In this document: positions 33,832 through 42,640 of the stretch, piece after piece
How the letters are laid out: every line of letters begins with the position of its first letter
Position numbering within the stretch: the stretch's first letter is position 1
Source: Vampirovibrio chlorellavorus
Lineage (GTDB): Bacteria > Cyanobacteriota > Vampirovibrionia > Vampirovibrionales > Vampirovibrionaceae
Direction: 5' to 3'
NCBI GenBank assembly: GCA_903866275.1
Contig: CAIPMU010000002.1
Span: 1-64,000, forward strand
DNA: 64,000 bases
Notes under the pieces: model-generated
The model's database searches: none
What the model saw: the letters and a program-made list of their open reading frames with translations, nothing else
Told to the model about the DNA's origin: nothing
Translations under genes and position numbers: made by a program

Positions 33832-35720
33832 GCCCAGCCGCGCATGGCCCGGCGGCTCATATTCGGCTGGTCTACCCGCGCCCGGAGCATGAGATCTACG
33901 AGGACAGCACCTTCCTGATGGGGTCGGTGACTTCGGCACCACCTGACGCTTTGCTGATGCTGGAAGCGGGCCCCCATGCGGCGGGCAATCAGGCGTTTTC
34001 GCCGGTGCCTATTCCGCTATCGCCCCAAGGGTTTTTTGCCTGTAAAGTCCCGATTCACACGGGCCTGAACCCCATGATCCTGACCCTGCGAAGCCATCAC
34101 GCCAGCCCGCCAGTGGCACAGACCCTGTTTGCCTTGCATGGCGCGCCGCCCGTTTCGGTGTTGCCCTCCCTGCCATTGGCGGTGCATCCGGAAACCCTTC
34201 AGCCCGCTGAAGATTGCTGGCTCTCGGCACAGGATACCCTCACCGTGACCTGTTCGGCCAGCGTGGGCGTGGACGTTGTTCTGGAAATGCCCGGCTTCCT
34301 GAAAGAGCCCGTTCGGCTGGAGCCGGTGTCGGAGGATGCCTCCTTTGTCGATACACGCGAGGTGATTTTTGCCCAGTTGCACTGGAATAGTCGGCGTATT
34401 CCCTCGCAGGGCTACTACCGCACGCAAGTGCCTGTGACTCGCCTGTTGCAGTCTGCGGGCCTGACGGCATTGACTCAGGATTACCCGGATTTGCCGCTGG
34501 TGCTCCATCTGCGGCATGGAGAGCATTCCCTGAAACAGACCCTGAAAGGGACATTGAGTTTGCTGCAGTCGCCTCGTCCTGCCCGAATCATGACCGAGCC
34601 CGCCGTGAGTCGCACCGCGCCAGTGGATGGGGCGCGCCTGACCCCGCAGGTTAAGGATACTGGCGTCTCCGTGGATGCGCTGCAACAGGGCTGGGCGCGG
34701 GTGCGCCTGAGTTCTGAAGAAGTGTTCTGGTTGCCGGCGTCGGCTTTGTCGTTTTCATCCGGTTCGGCGGCACAGGCTTTGGGGGCCCACGCGGAGCGGA
34801 GTCTGGTTTCCATTCAAATAAAGGCGCTGGGTGCACATGCCTCGGTGGTGAGCCTGATTTTTAGCCCGTCTCAGGCGGGTGCACCGTTGGCGTGCCCGGT
34901 GCAGGTGGCCGTGATCCCCTCTGCGGCGATGAACCGGCTGCAAGTGCGACTGTACGGGGTTTGTTCCCGTTGCGATTTTATTCAATATCCGCCCGATGAT
35001 GCCACGGTGAGCCAGATCCATTGGCGGCCTGTCGCGGATAACGTTTTGGAGCTGTGGATTGATCTGCATCAACCGCTCAGCGGCTACGATTATGCCTGGC
35101 AGGACGGCCAGTGGCAGTTCACCGTGAAAACACTGCCCCCAAGGCTGGAGGATATTCGGGTGTTGCTGGACCCCGGTCATGGCGGTCCGGAGCCGGGCTC
35201 GACGGGGCTCAACGGACTCCCGGAAAAAGATATGAACTTAACCGTGAGCCGCCTGTTGCGGGATGCCCTCTTGCAGGCGGGCTTTCATCATGTGAGTTTA
35301 ACGCGCAACCGGGATGAAGAACTGGCCTTGCCCGCGCGGGGGCAGTCTGTGATTGAGACACAGGCCGATGTGGTGTTGAGCATTCACCATAACGCCCTGC
35401 CCGATGGCCGTGATCCGCTTCAGGCTGAAGGGGCCTGCTGTTTTTATTATCATCCCTTTGCCAAAGGTTTAGCGCAGCAACTACTCAATGGGCTCACGGA
35501 CAATCGGGGGTCTCGCTTTACCGTGCCCAACTATGGCCTGTTTTACGATAGTTTGTACATGACCCGGATTCATCAGGCTACAGCCGTGCTGGTGGAGATT
35601 GGCTTCTTCACCAACCCGAGCGAGTTTGAGCGGCTCATTGATCCCAAATTCCAGAAAGAGATCGTGCAACGATTGGCTTCGGCCTTGCGGCAAGCCTGCT
35701 TGCAGGGGCGACCAGCCTAG
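33828..35720 (+). CDS. N-acetylmuramoyl-L-alanine amidase (Amidase_3) with long N-terminal region
   Basis: The C-terminal 190 residues are a zinc amidase that cuts the lactyl amide of peptidoglycan: VLLDPGHGGPEPGSTG (first Zn His), LPEKDMNL (Zn Glu), SIHHNALPDG (second Zn His) and the catalytic Glu in VLVEIGFFTNPSEF. The preceding 440 residues are beta-rich: an Ig-like segment at 12-100 (PRPEHEIYEDSTFLMGSV) and a possible AMIN-like domain near 325-435 (AERSLVSIQIKALGAHASVV, later VLELWIDLHQPLSGYD). Strikingly, no signal peptide or membrane helix is visible at the N-terminus although the substrate is outside the membrane. The gene is coupled to pyrF by an ATGA overlap, an odd pairing. Confidence 0.9.
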   Translation: MSPAAHGPAAHIRLVYPRPEHEIYEDSTFLMGSVTSAPPDALLMLEAGPHAAGNQAFSPVPIPLSPQGFFACKVPIHTGLNPMILTLRSHHASPPVAQTLFALHGAPPVSVLPSLPLAVHPETLQPAEDCWLSAQDTLTVTCSASVGVDVVLEMPGFLKEPVRLEPVSEDASFVDTREVIFAQLHWNSRRIPSQGYYRTQVPVTRLLQSAGLTALTQDYPDLPLVLHLRHGEHSLKQTLKGTLSLLQSPRPARIMTEPAVSRTAPVDGARLTPQVKDTGVSVDALQQGWARVRLSSEEVFWLPASALSFSSGSAAQALGAHAERSLVSIQIKALGAHASVVSLIFSPSQAGAPLACPVQVAVIPSAAMNRLQVRLYGVCSRCDFIQYPPDDATVSQIHWRPVADNVLELWIDLHQPLSGYDYAWQDGQWQFTVKTLPPRLEDIRVLLDPGHGGPEPGSTGLNGLPEKDMNLTVSRLLRDALLQAGFHHVSLTRNRDEELALPARGQSVIETQADVVLSIHHNALPDGRDPLQAEGACCFYYHPFAKGLAQQLLNGLTDNRGSRFTVPNYGLFYDSLYMTRIHQATAVLVEIGFFTNPSEFERLIDPKFQKEIVQRLASALRQACLQGRPA

Positions 35721-35788
35721 ACCAGGAACGATGGGTCCCTGCTGCGATCCGGGTGGGAGAGGGGCGGGGTGTTTAAACGTTCAGGCGT

Positions 35789-37069
35789 TCAGGGCTTGTG
35801 CAGCAGGGCCAGTGCAGGCTGGGCGGCAATGTCCCGACGGAAGGTTTTACCTTCAAACTGGATTTGCTGCACCACGGCATAAGCCCGTTGACGCGCTTCT
35901 TCCAGTGTTTGCCCTAGGCCGGTCACGTTGATCACCCGACCACCGTGGGTCACCTTGCGCTGATCCGGTAGCACTTTGGTGCCCGCGTGGAAAATCAGTG
36001 TGTCTGTTTCCAGATATTGCGGGAAGGTGATGGGTTGGCCTTTGGGGTAGTCCCCCGGATAGCCTGCTGCGGTGAGCACCACCGTCACCGCTGTGGTGTC
36101 GGGTTGAAAGCGCAGGCCCGTGGGGGCGTAGTCGTGCAGCGTCTGGTTGACCGTGGCCAGCATCAGATCCACCAGATCATCAGCCAGCAGCGGTAATACC
36201 ACCTGGGTTTCCGGGTCCCCGAAGCGGGCGTTGAATTCGACCACTTTGGGCGTGCCGTCCGGGGTGATCATTAATCCGGCGTACAAAATGCCCTGATAGG
36301 TAATGCCTTGGGCTTGTAGGGCCTGGACGGTAGGCTCCAGCACGGTAGACTGAATGCGGGCCATGAGTTCGTCGGTGGCCAGTGGCACCGGGGCATAAGC
36401 GCCCATCCCGCCTGTGTTGGGGCCGGTGTTGCCTTCACCCGCTTTTTTGTAATCTTGGGCAGCAATGCAGGGAAGCACGGTTTTGCCATCGCAAAAGGCC
36501 AGTACGGAGAGTTCTTGTCCGTGCATGAACTCTTCGATCACCACCGGCATGTTTTTCTGGAAGGCGGCGGCAATGGCCGCTTCTGCCTGTGCTTGAGTTT
36601 CGGCGATGGTGACGCCTTTGCCCGCAGCCAGCCCGTCTTCTTTAATCACAAAGGGCGCGGAAAATTCGTTGAGAGTGGCCAGCGCATCGGCTTCGCGCTC
36701 ACAAAACCGGTATTGCGCGGTGGGGATACCATTGTCCAGCATCAGTTTTTTGGCGAACGCCTTGCTGAATTCTATTTGGGCACCGGCTTGCACCGGGCCA
36801 AAGACTTTCAGTCCGTACTCATGAAACAAATCGGCCAAACCCATCGAGAGCGGGAGTTCCGGCCCTACTACGGTGAGATCGATCTGTTCTTTCTGGGCAA
36901 ACAACAGCAGCCCTTGCAGATCAGTGACATCAATATCTAGCCGTTGGCCCAGTTCCTGCATGCCGGGATTGCCTTGGGCAAAGTACAGTTGGGGTTGATG
37001 ATGACTTTGGGACAGGCGCCAGGCTATGGCGTGTTCACGTCCGCCGTTGCCGATTAAAAGGATTTTCAT
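35789..37069 (-). CDS. purD: Phosphoribosylamine-glycine ligase (GAR synthetase)
   Basis: Second step of purine synthesis: joins phosphoribosylamine and glycine using ATP. The 426-residue protein opens MKILLIGNGGREHAIAWRL, the standard N-domain, followed by IDLTVVGPELPLSMGLAD. The ATP-grasp domain contains VIKEDGLAAGKGVTIA, VVIEEFMHGQELSVLAFCDG and QDYKKAGEGNTGPNTGGMG; metal-binding residues lie in KVVEFNARFGDPETQVVLP. Length is normal. It is a lone purine gene in this window, convergent with the amidase gene and divergent from the unknown paralogue pair. Confidence 0.96.
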   Translation of the reverse strand: MKILLIGNGGREHAIAWRLSQSHHQPQLYFAQGNPGMQELGQRLDIDVTDLQGLLLFAQKEQIDLTVVGPELPLSMGLADLFHEYGLKVFGPVQAGAQIEFSKAFAKKLMLDNGIPTAQYRFCEREADALATLNEFSAPFVIKEDGLAAGKGVTIAETQAQAEAAIAAAFQKNMPVVIEEFMHGQELSVLAFCDGKTVLPCIAAQDYKKAGEGNTGPNTGGMGAYAPVPLATDELMARIQSTVLEPTVQALQAQGITYQGILYAGLMITPDGTPKVVEFNARFGDPETQVVLPLLADDLVDLMLATVNQTLHDYAPTGLRFQPDTTAVTVVLTAAGYPGDYPKGQPITFPQYLETDTLIFHAGTKVLPDQRKVTHGGRVINVTGLGQTLEEARQRAYAVVQQIQFEGKTFRRDIAAQPALALLHKP

Positions 37070-37389
37070 GCCTCGGGAAACCTTCAGGGTTGTTTTGCTT
37101 GGTCTTAAGCATCATAGCGCAAGCAAGAACGCTCTCTCTTGGGTTTGTAAAGTTTTATGTTCGGGGTTGGCGAGTTTTTCAGCGATGAGGGCAATTCAAA
37201 CTGTCCTGTGCGTTTATTAGGGCAGAATAGGGTCTAGGTGTCAAACTGCAAATCGATTTGCCTGGAAGATTCTGGTTTATTTCCAATGGTTTTGTTTATA
37301 ACGTTTGGCCCAAGGGGGTCCATGTTGTCATCGTTCATTCATCGTTTATCAAGCGTTCATCATTAGAATCAGCTAAAAGTGAGACTCCC
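37070..37389. other. Intergenic region upstream of the unknown paralogue pair
   Basis: AT-rich, with the purD start at its left and a long open frame on the right (from TTG 37258) that I regard as upstream read-through rather than coding. No ribosome site supports the earlier start. No clear promoter pair or hairpin was found. Confidence 0.45.
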
Positions 37390-38157
37390 GTGCCTGCGAA
37401 TTCCATTATTGTTTCACGCGCCGCAATGCCTTATATCAGCAGCAAGGTGATGAAAAAAACACCTGCCTTTTACAGAGAGTGCTCGCGTGCCTTTCATGAG
37501 CCATTGCAAAATGTGAATTTGCGTTTTCGATACAATCAGACTGGCTTTGATTTGGCCAGCACGCTCATAGATCACTCGGTCTATGTGAAAGTGCTGGCTC
37601 AGGGGGTGTTCAGGATTAAAGTGCCCGTATCGGCATTTTCGCCGGCTTTCGAGTTTAAATTGCCCAAACCTGCTCATTTGAATGTAAATTCACATATTAA
37701 AAATGGGCTTCAGACAGCCATTGAGATTTATCAAGTATTGAACAGTAAGTCCTTAAAGAAAGGGCTGGTTAGTCCAAATATTCTGTTTTTTGATTCTTTG
37801 GTAGATACTGTTCATCTTGCAGGTCTTGCCAGGATGAAGGAAGTCCTGGAGCCATTGTCGAATGTTCGTATCTTGAGGAGAATTCAGGTTTTGCAGCGTA
37901 ATGGCTGCCGGGTCAAAATTCTCCGTGATAGAGCATTTCGGTTTACCCGTTTAAGCATTTTTGGACATGTGGCACAGGAGTATAAGCTTTTTAGACAGCC
38001 CAATGAAACGATGGCTGATTTTATTGAGCGAGCCCTGCAGAGCGCGGAATCAGATGCGCAAGTCTCTTGGCCTTATTCAGTGTCCAGGGCTCAAAAGTTC
38101 AACAACAGGTTTTTGCGACCATTGAAACGCGGCTTGCAAAAGGCTTTCTTCCCTTGA
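37390..38157 (+). CDS. Unknown protein, tandem paralogue 1 with duplicated module
   Basis: I do not recognise this protein. I favour GTG 37390 (255 residues) because the resulting start MPANSIIVSRAAM lines up with MPPIGIGIKFSKAVM in the next gene; the frame stays open back to TTG 37258. It contains two copies of a module of about 52 residues: VKVLAQGVFRIKV ... HIKNGLQTAIEIYQVL, and VKILRDRAFRFTR ... FIERALQSAESDA. Each looks like two or three strands followed by a helix. The C-terminus RFLRPLKRGLQKAFFP is basic and matches the paralogue. The gene is AT-richer than its surroundings, has no signal or membrane segment, and lies 62 nt upstream of its larger paralogue. Confidence 0.7.
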   Translation: MPANSIIVSRAAMPYISSKVMKKTPAFYRECSRAFHEPLQNVNLRFRYNQTGFDLASTLIDHSVYVKVLAQGVFRIKVPVSAFSPAFEFKLPKPAHLNVNSHIKNGLQTAIEIYQVLNSKSLKKGLVSPNILFFDSLVDTVHLAGLARMKEVLEPLSNVRILRRIQVLQRNGCRVKILRDRAFRFTRLSIFGHVAQEYKLFRQPNETMADFIERALQSAESDAQVSWPYSVSRAQKFNNRFLRPLKRGLQKAFFP

Positions 38158-38219
38158 GTGTGGCTTGATAGCGAATGCGTTTAATTTATTTTTGATTTTT
38201 TCAAGTAAAGGAGTTGTGT

Positions 38220-39563
38220 ATGCCCCCAATCGGTATTGGTATTAAATTCTCGAAAGCTGTCATGCGAAACACGGCAGTTGCTCAAGAGTTTCAAAGTGCA
38301 TTATCGAAACCCTTTTCTGATTTGGCGCGATTAAGGGCAGAAATTCTAGAGCTCCGTGCCGAAATTGAGCGGGCTTCCGTCACGCCAGAGGTAATGTCTC
38401 AGCCCGGCGGGATTCAGGCTTACTGGCAAAGATTTAAGACTTGGTTTTCTTCGTCTTCCCGCGCAGCCGAGCCGGTGACTCCCGCTGCCCCCACCCCTGC
38501 CCCTCGCGCTGCAGAGCCGGTTGCTGCTCCCGCAGAAGCGCCAATGGATCGTGCTGCAAATCGTTTAACGGAGATGGAGACGGACATTGACAGCATTCAG
38601 TCCAGATTGCCTTACATGACGGGGATTAAGATCAAGCGGGCGTTTAGCCTGGAGTCAGTGGGGCAGGAATATGCCCAGGTGAGAAGCCCGTTGGTCATGG
38701 GTGTTAAACACCCTACCGTTAAGGCTACTTTTCCCGTTCGGTCAGATGTGCCTATTCCGGCCTATGCAGAGCGGGTTCAAAATTTTGCAGTGCGATTTAA
38801 CCGGGCGATGACTGAACGGCGATCTCCGTTTGTGAGTCCCCGATTGGCGGTGAGAACCGGTCTGTCGCCAGAAGCTGCCCTGCAGGGATACGAAGGGTTT
38901 TATAATGCCTTTCAGCGTCCGCTTCGCTTGGAGCATCCGGCGGTGACTGCTGGCGGGACTCGTCATCAATTGGCCGCAGATCTGGCTCAGGAAGCGGTGC
39001 ATACCAAAGTGCTTCAAACTGGTCAATTCAGAGTGCAGGTGAAACATAATCCGGCCTTGGGGCCTGTCACGGTGAAAATTCCCATGACACCGGGGCATAC
39101 CCCTTCTCGGCATTTAGAGAATGGTCTGAGTAAGGCGGTTCGTCTGCATCAGGCGCTGCAGCCTGATTTATCTGTGGAAAGACATCTCAGTCCTAAAATG
39201 TTGCGAACCAATGCCGTAACCCGGCGAATCAATCTAAATAAATTGCCAATATTTGAACAGGCCCTGGCAATACTCTCCAGTCCTGAGATTCAGGAAAGAT
39301 TGCAGGACTTAACAACGCAAGGCGTTGAAGTGAAAGTGCTGCGGGATATGACGTTCCGTGTTCTGCGACGCAACGCCAAAGGAGAAGTGGCCAAGGAATA
39401 CAGGCTTTCTGTCCGACCTGGGGAAGGCATGCGTCAGTTTATTGAGCGCGGTATGGAGAAAGCCGAAGAAAAGGCCCGTAAACCATTGCCGGAAAAACCG
39501 TCATTCCTGCGCCAGTTGAGAAATGAATTCCGGCCACTCAAAAAGGCCTTCACTGATCTCTAG
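38220..39563 (+). CDS. Unknown protein, tandem paralogue 2 with duplicated module
   Basis: A 447-residue unknown protein from ATG 38220, six bases after AAAGGAG. Residues 1-60 include a coiled coil (LARLRAEILELRAEIERA); residues 80-110 are an Ala/Pro-rich linker (TPAAPTPAPRAAEPVAAPAE). A second helix MDRAANRLTEMETDIDSIQ follows. The duplicated module appears at about 263-316 (TKVLQTGQFRVQV ... HLENGLSKAVRLHQAL) and 374-425 (VKVLRDMTFRVLR ... FIERGMEKAEEKA). The end FLRQLRNEFRPLKKAF is basic. It is colinear with the upstream gene over most of that protein's length, so they arose by tandem duplication with an N-terminal extension here. No signal peptide. A terminator follows 43 nt downstream. 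Confidence 0.8.
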   Translation: MPPIGIGIKFSKAVMRNTAVAQEFQSALSKPFSDLARLRAEILELRAEIERASVTPEVMSQPGGIQAYWQRFKTWFSSSSRAAEPVTPAAPTPAPRAAEPVAAPAEAPMDRAANRLTEMETDIDSIQSRLPYMTGIKIKRAFSLESVGQEYAQVRSPLVMGVKHPTVKATFPVRSDVPIPAYAERVQNFAVRFNRAMTERRSPFVSPRLAVRTGLSPEAALQGYEGFYNAFQRPLRLEHPAVTAGGTRHQLAADLAQEAVHTKVLQTGQFRVQVKHNPALGPVTVKIPMTPGHTPSRHLENGLSKAVRLHQALQPDLSVERHLSPKMLRTNAVTRRINLNKLPIFEQALAILSSPEIQERLQDLTTQGVEVKVLRDMTFRVLRRNAKGEVAKEYRLSVRPGEGMRQFIERGMEKAEEKARKPLPEKPSFLRQLRNEFRPLKKAFTDL

Positions 39564-39605
39564 GGAGTCGTGAAAGTAAACGAGTCTTTCTGACAGGTGT
39601 TTTGC

Positions 39606-39631
39606 AACGGCCGCTCTCACGGGCGGCTGTT
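39606..39631 (+). terminator. Intrinsic terminator
   Basis: Nine-pair stem AACGGCCGC / GCGGCTGTT (one G-T pair) around TCTCACGG, followed by TTGTGTG. It closes the unknown paralogue operon; the opposite gene at 39655 ends nearby. Confidence 0.65.
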
Positions 39632-39654
39632 TTGTGTGAGTGCGCCAAAGCTCG

Positions 39655-40185
39655 TTAGGGTGAAAACCACTGAGCCACTTGCTGCTCTAGTTCTTCCATC
39701 GAACCGTTGTTGACCAGCAATGCATCCCAATCCGTGCGACCGTCCAAGGCGCATTCAGTGGGATCGTCCTCGCTGACCAGTTGTCCGCGCTGGGTGCGAA
39801 TGGCCCGGTCGGCTTCCACGCGAATTAAAAACGCACCTTGTTCGCGCAGTAAATCAAACTCGCGGGGCAGGCGCACATCCGAAATGATTTTGGGGCCCGG
39901 CTGCTGCATCACCTGCTGAATCCAGTAATCGGGATCCTGAGCGCGCCCCCAATCCCCCAGCGCAATCAGTCCGGGACGATGCTGGGCCTTGTGCGCTTCC
40001 AGCTCGGCCAGCGACAGTTCGTGCTGCTGGGCATACGCCTGTTTAATGGCCAGCGCCAGCGGAATTTGTCGAAACTGCGGCAGGCGCTCTAGCAGCAAGC
40101 GGGTTAACACATCCTTGCCGGAGAACTGCTTGCCGGAGAGGCCAATGATGGGCACGTCCTGCAATTTTTTTCCTGTTTTGTTCAT
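39655..40185 (-). CDS. P-loop (deoxy)nucleotide/phosphomevalonate kinase-like protein
   Basis: A 176-residue P-loop kinase from ATG 40185; the frame continues upstream but into non-conserved sequence that overlaps the divergent gene. The phosphate loop is GLSGKQFSGKD (residues 15-25). Next come LALAIKQAYAQQHELSLAELE, a conserved RPGLIALGDWGRAQDPDYWI, the strand KIISDVRLPREFDLLREQGA and a late D-x-x-E-C-x-L-D (DDPTECALD). The same succession occurs in animal-type phosphomevalonate kinases and in phage-type deoxynucleoside monophosphate kinases, which belong to one superfamily. Which substrate applies cannot be decided from sequence; a mevalonate pathway is unusual in this type of bacterium, so a nucleotide kinase is more likely. 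Confidence 0.7.
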   Translation of the reverse strand: MNKTGKKLQDVPIIGLSGKQFSGKDVLTRLLLERLPQFRQIPLALAIKQAYAQQHELSLAELEAHKAQHRPGLIALGDWGRAQDPDYWIQQVMQQPGPKIISDVRLPREFDLLREQGAFLIRVEADRAIRTQRGQLVSEDDPTECALDGRTDWDALLVNNGSMEELEQQVAQWFSP

Positions 40186-40244
40186 CTTTCTATTATGATG
40201 GAGGCAGTCGGCATATGCCAGTTGGTATTGGGGAGCAGGTTGCC

Positions 40245-41384
40245 ATGTTTCTAACCCAGGAGCAAGAGAGTATCCGCGAGTTGGCCCGTGACTTCGTGGA
40301 GCGCGAGTTAAAGCCGGTATCCAAGCCATTGGAAACGGGCGATCTGGACATCCTGAAGTCCCTCTGGGGCAAAATGGCTGAAACCGGTCTCACGGGCCTG
40401 CCTTTCCCTGAGGAATTTGGCGGCGCGGCAGTCGATAGCCTCTCCTACTTTCTGGTGCTGGAAGAGATCGCCAGAGTCTCTGCGGCCTTGGCCACGTCGC
40501 TCTCGGTGCATGTGTCCCTGTCGGGGCTGCCCATTTTGTACTACGGCACGGATGCCCAAAAACAGCAGTACCTCCCGGATTTGGTGGCGGGCCGCAAAAT
40601 TGGGGCCTTCGCCCTGACCGAGCCCAACGCGGGCAGCGATGCCGGAGCGGGCCTAACTACAGCGGCTAAGCAGGGCGGACACTATGTCCTGAACGGCTCC
40701 AAGTTGTTCATCAGCAACGCCCTGATTGGCAGTGTGTTTGTGACCACCGCGCGCACCAGCCCGGATGTGGCAGGCCCGAAGGGGTTGTCCGCGTTTCTGA
40801 TCGATCGCGATACTCCGGGCATGACCATCACCAAAGGCGATGAAAAAATGGGCCTGCTGGGCGGCGATTGGGGCGAGTTGCACTTTGATAACTGCAAAAT
40901 CGCTGAGAGTCAGCGCCTCTCGGATGAAGGCCAGGGCTTCAAGCTCTTTATGCGGAGCCTGAACATTGGGCGAATTAGTATTGGGGCGATTTCGCTGGGC
41001 CTGGCCCAGGCCTGTCTGGATGCCTCCGTGCAGTACGCCAAGCAGCGTGAGCAGTTTGGCAAGCCCATTGCCGATTTTCAGGCCATTCAGTTCAAGCTGG
41101 CCGATATGGCCCTCAAGATTGAAGCGGCCCGCAATCTGGTGTACAATGCGGCTCGTCTCAAGGAAGCGGGCAAGGACTTCGCGCTGGAAGCCTCCATGGC
41201 CAAGTTGTTTGCCTCGGAAATCAGCAACGAGTGCGCCAGGGAAGCCGTGCAGATCTTCGGCGGCTACGGCTACACCAAAGACTTCCCCGTAGAGCGCTAC
41301 TTCCGGGACGCGCGGGTGATGACCCTCTTTGAAGGCACCAGCCAGATTCAGCGCACCATTATTGCCCGCAGTATTTTGGCCTAA
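40245..41384 (+). CDS. Acyl-CoA dehydrogenase
   Basis: FAD enzyme oxidising short- or medium-chain acyl-CoA to enoyl-CoA. From ATG 40245 it has 379 residues, the family norm (MFLTQEQESIRELARDFVER); an in-frame ATG at 40215 with GGAGG upstream would add ten residues. Signature 1 is GAFALTEPNAGSD and signature 2 QIFGGYGYTKDFPVERYFRD, followed by VMTLFEGTSQIQ whose Glu is the catalytic base of the butyryl/short-chain class. A thiolase and a 3-hydroxyacyl-CoA dehydrogenase 7 kb away point to a short-chain acyl-CoA pathway; no etfAB or crotonase gene is visible here. It diverges from the kinase gene, sharing a 59-nt gap. Confidence 0.93.
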   Translation: MFLTQEQESIRELARDFVERELKPVSKPLETGDLDILKSLWGKMAETGLTGLPFPEEFGGAAVDSLSYFLVLEEIARVSAALATSLSVHVSLSGLPILYYGTDAQKQQYLPDLVAGRKIGAFALTEPNAGSDAGAGLTTAAKQGGHYVLNGSKLFISNALIGSVFVTTARTSPDVAGPKGLSAFLIDRDTPGMTITKGDEKMGLLGGDWGELHFDNCKIAESQRLSDEGQGFKLFMRSLNIGRISIGAISLGLAQACLDASVQYAKQREQFGKPIADFQAIQFKLADMALKIEAARNLVYNAARLKEAGKDFALEASMAKLFASEISNECAREAVQIFGGYGYTKDFPVERYFRDARVMTLFEGTSQIQRTIIARSILA

Positions 41385-41570
41385 CTGGGCTCACCGGCTT
41401 TTAGCGTTTTTTAGTAGTTCCTTCCCAATACTCGACCAGAGATGAGCACTCTTTATTGAAATCGGTTTTTCCTCAGATTTTCTCGATGAATGAGCCCCGT
41501 TTTCTCGGACAATGAGTCATATGGCCCTATCATCGCATAGCCCTTCAGCAATACAGGACAAGGCAAGCCC

Positions 41571-42638
41571 GTGGAAATCAAAGCACAAAGCAAGCTCAAG
41601 CAGGAGTTAGAGGCCATTCGCCAGCAGGCCGCCTCCGCCCTGAAAGTCGCCACCACCAAAGAGGCCCTGGAGGCCGTCCGTGTGGAATATCTGGGCCGTA
41701 AAGGCAAAATCACGGGCATGATGCGTGGCCTGAAGGATGTCTCTGCGGAAGAGCGTCCCCTGATTGGTGCATTGGCCAACGAGATTCAGGAAGCTCTCGG
41801 ACAGGAGCTGGATGCGCGTCTGGATGTGTTGCAACGCGCTGAATTGGGTGAAAAACTGAAGTCTGAAACCATTGATGTGACCATGCCGGGGACCTTCCGG
41901 CCCATGGGGGGACGTCACCCCCTGAATCAGGTGATTGCCGATATTTGCACCATTTTTGCGGGCATGGGCTTTGAAGTGATCGATGACGATTTTTGCCCGG
42001 AAGTGGAAACCGAGTACTACAATTTCGAGGCGTTAAACTTCCCCGAACATCACCCGGCTCGGGATATGCAGGACACCTATTACACCAATGCGGGCAGCAA
42101 CGTCCTCTTGCGCTCTCAAACGTCTAATTCCCAGATTCGGTACATGGAAAACAATCCCTTGCCGGTACGCGTGGTGTCGCCGGGCCGGGTTTACCGCAAC
42201 GAGGAAGTGAACAGCCGTAAGTTCGTGCTGTTTCACCAGCTCGAAGGCTTGCTCGTCGATGAACACGTGCGCTTTTCCGATTTAAAAGGCATTCTGCACG
42301 AATTTACCCGCCAGTTCTTTGAAGGCGAGCGCCCCACCCGCTTCCGCAACAGCTTTTTCCCCTTCACCGAGCCTAGTGCCGAGGTGGACGTGCAATGTAT
42401 CTTCTGTAGCGGCAATGGCTGCCATATTTGCAGCCATCTGGGCTGGCTGGAAATCCTGGGGGCGGGCATGGTAGACCCCAATGTCCTGCAAAACGTGGGC
42501 ATCGACCCCAATAAGTACAGCGGCTTCGCCTTTGGCATGGGCATTGAGCGGCTGGCCATGCTGAAGTATTCCATTAATGACATCCGCCTGTTCTTTAACA
42601 ACGACCTGCGGTTTCTCAACCAGTTTAAAGGGCTTTAA
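41571..42638 (+). CDS. pheS: Phenylalanyl-tRNA synthetase alpha subunit
   Basis: Catalytic subunit that charges tRNA-Phe. The start is GTG 41571 after AGGACAAGG; 355 residues. The N-terminal coiled coil (KLKQELEAIRQQAASALK) contacts tRNA. RHPLNQVIADICTIFAGMGF begins the class II core; motif 2 is GRVYRNEEVNSRKFVLFHQ and motif 3 is GFAFGMGIERLAMLKY. The cysteine cluster CIFCSGNGCHIC just before GWLEILG is found in many bacterial PheS proteins and may bind zinc. pheT follows after 2 nt, so the subunits are made from one transcript. Confidence 0.97.
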   Translation: MEIKAQSKLKQELEAIRQQAASALKVATTKEALEAVRVEYLGRKGKITGMMRGLKDVSAEERPLIGALANEIQEALGQELDARLDVLQRAELGEKLKSETIDVTMPGTFRPMGGRHPLNQVIADICTIFAGMGFEVIDDDFCPEVETEYYNFEALNFPEHHPARDMQDTYYTNAGSNVLLRSQTSNSQIRYMENNPLPVRVVSPGRVYRNEEVNSRKFVLFHQLEGLLVDEHVRFSDLKGILHEFTRQFFEGERPTRFRNSFFPFTEPSAEVDVQCIFCSGNGCHICSHLGWLEILGAGMVDPNVLQNVGIDPNKYSGFAFGMGIERLAMLKYSINDIRLFFNNDLRFLNQFKGL

Positions 42639-42640
42639 TC

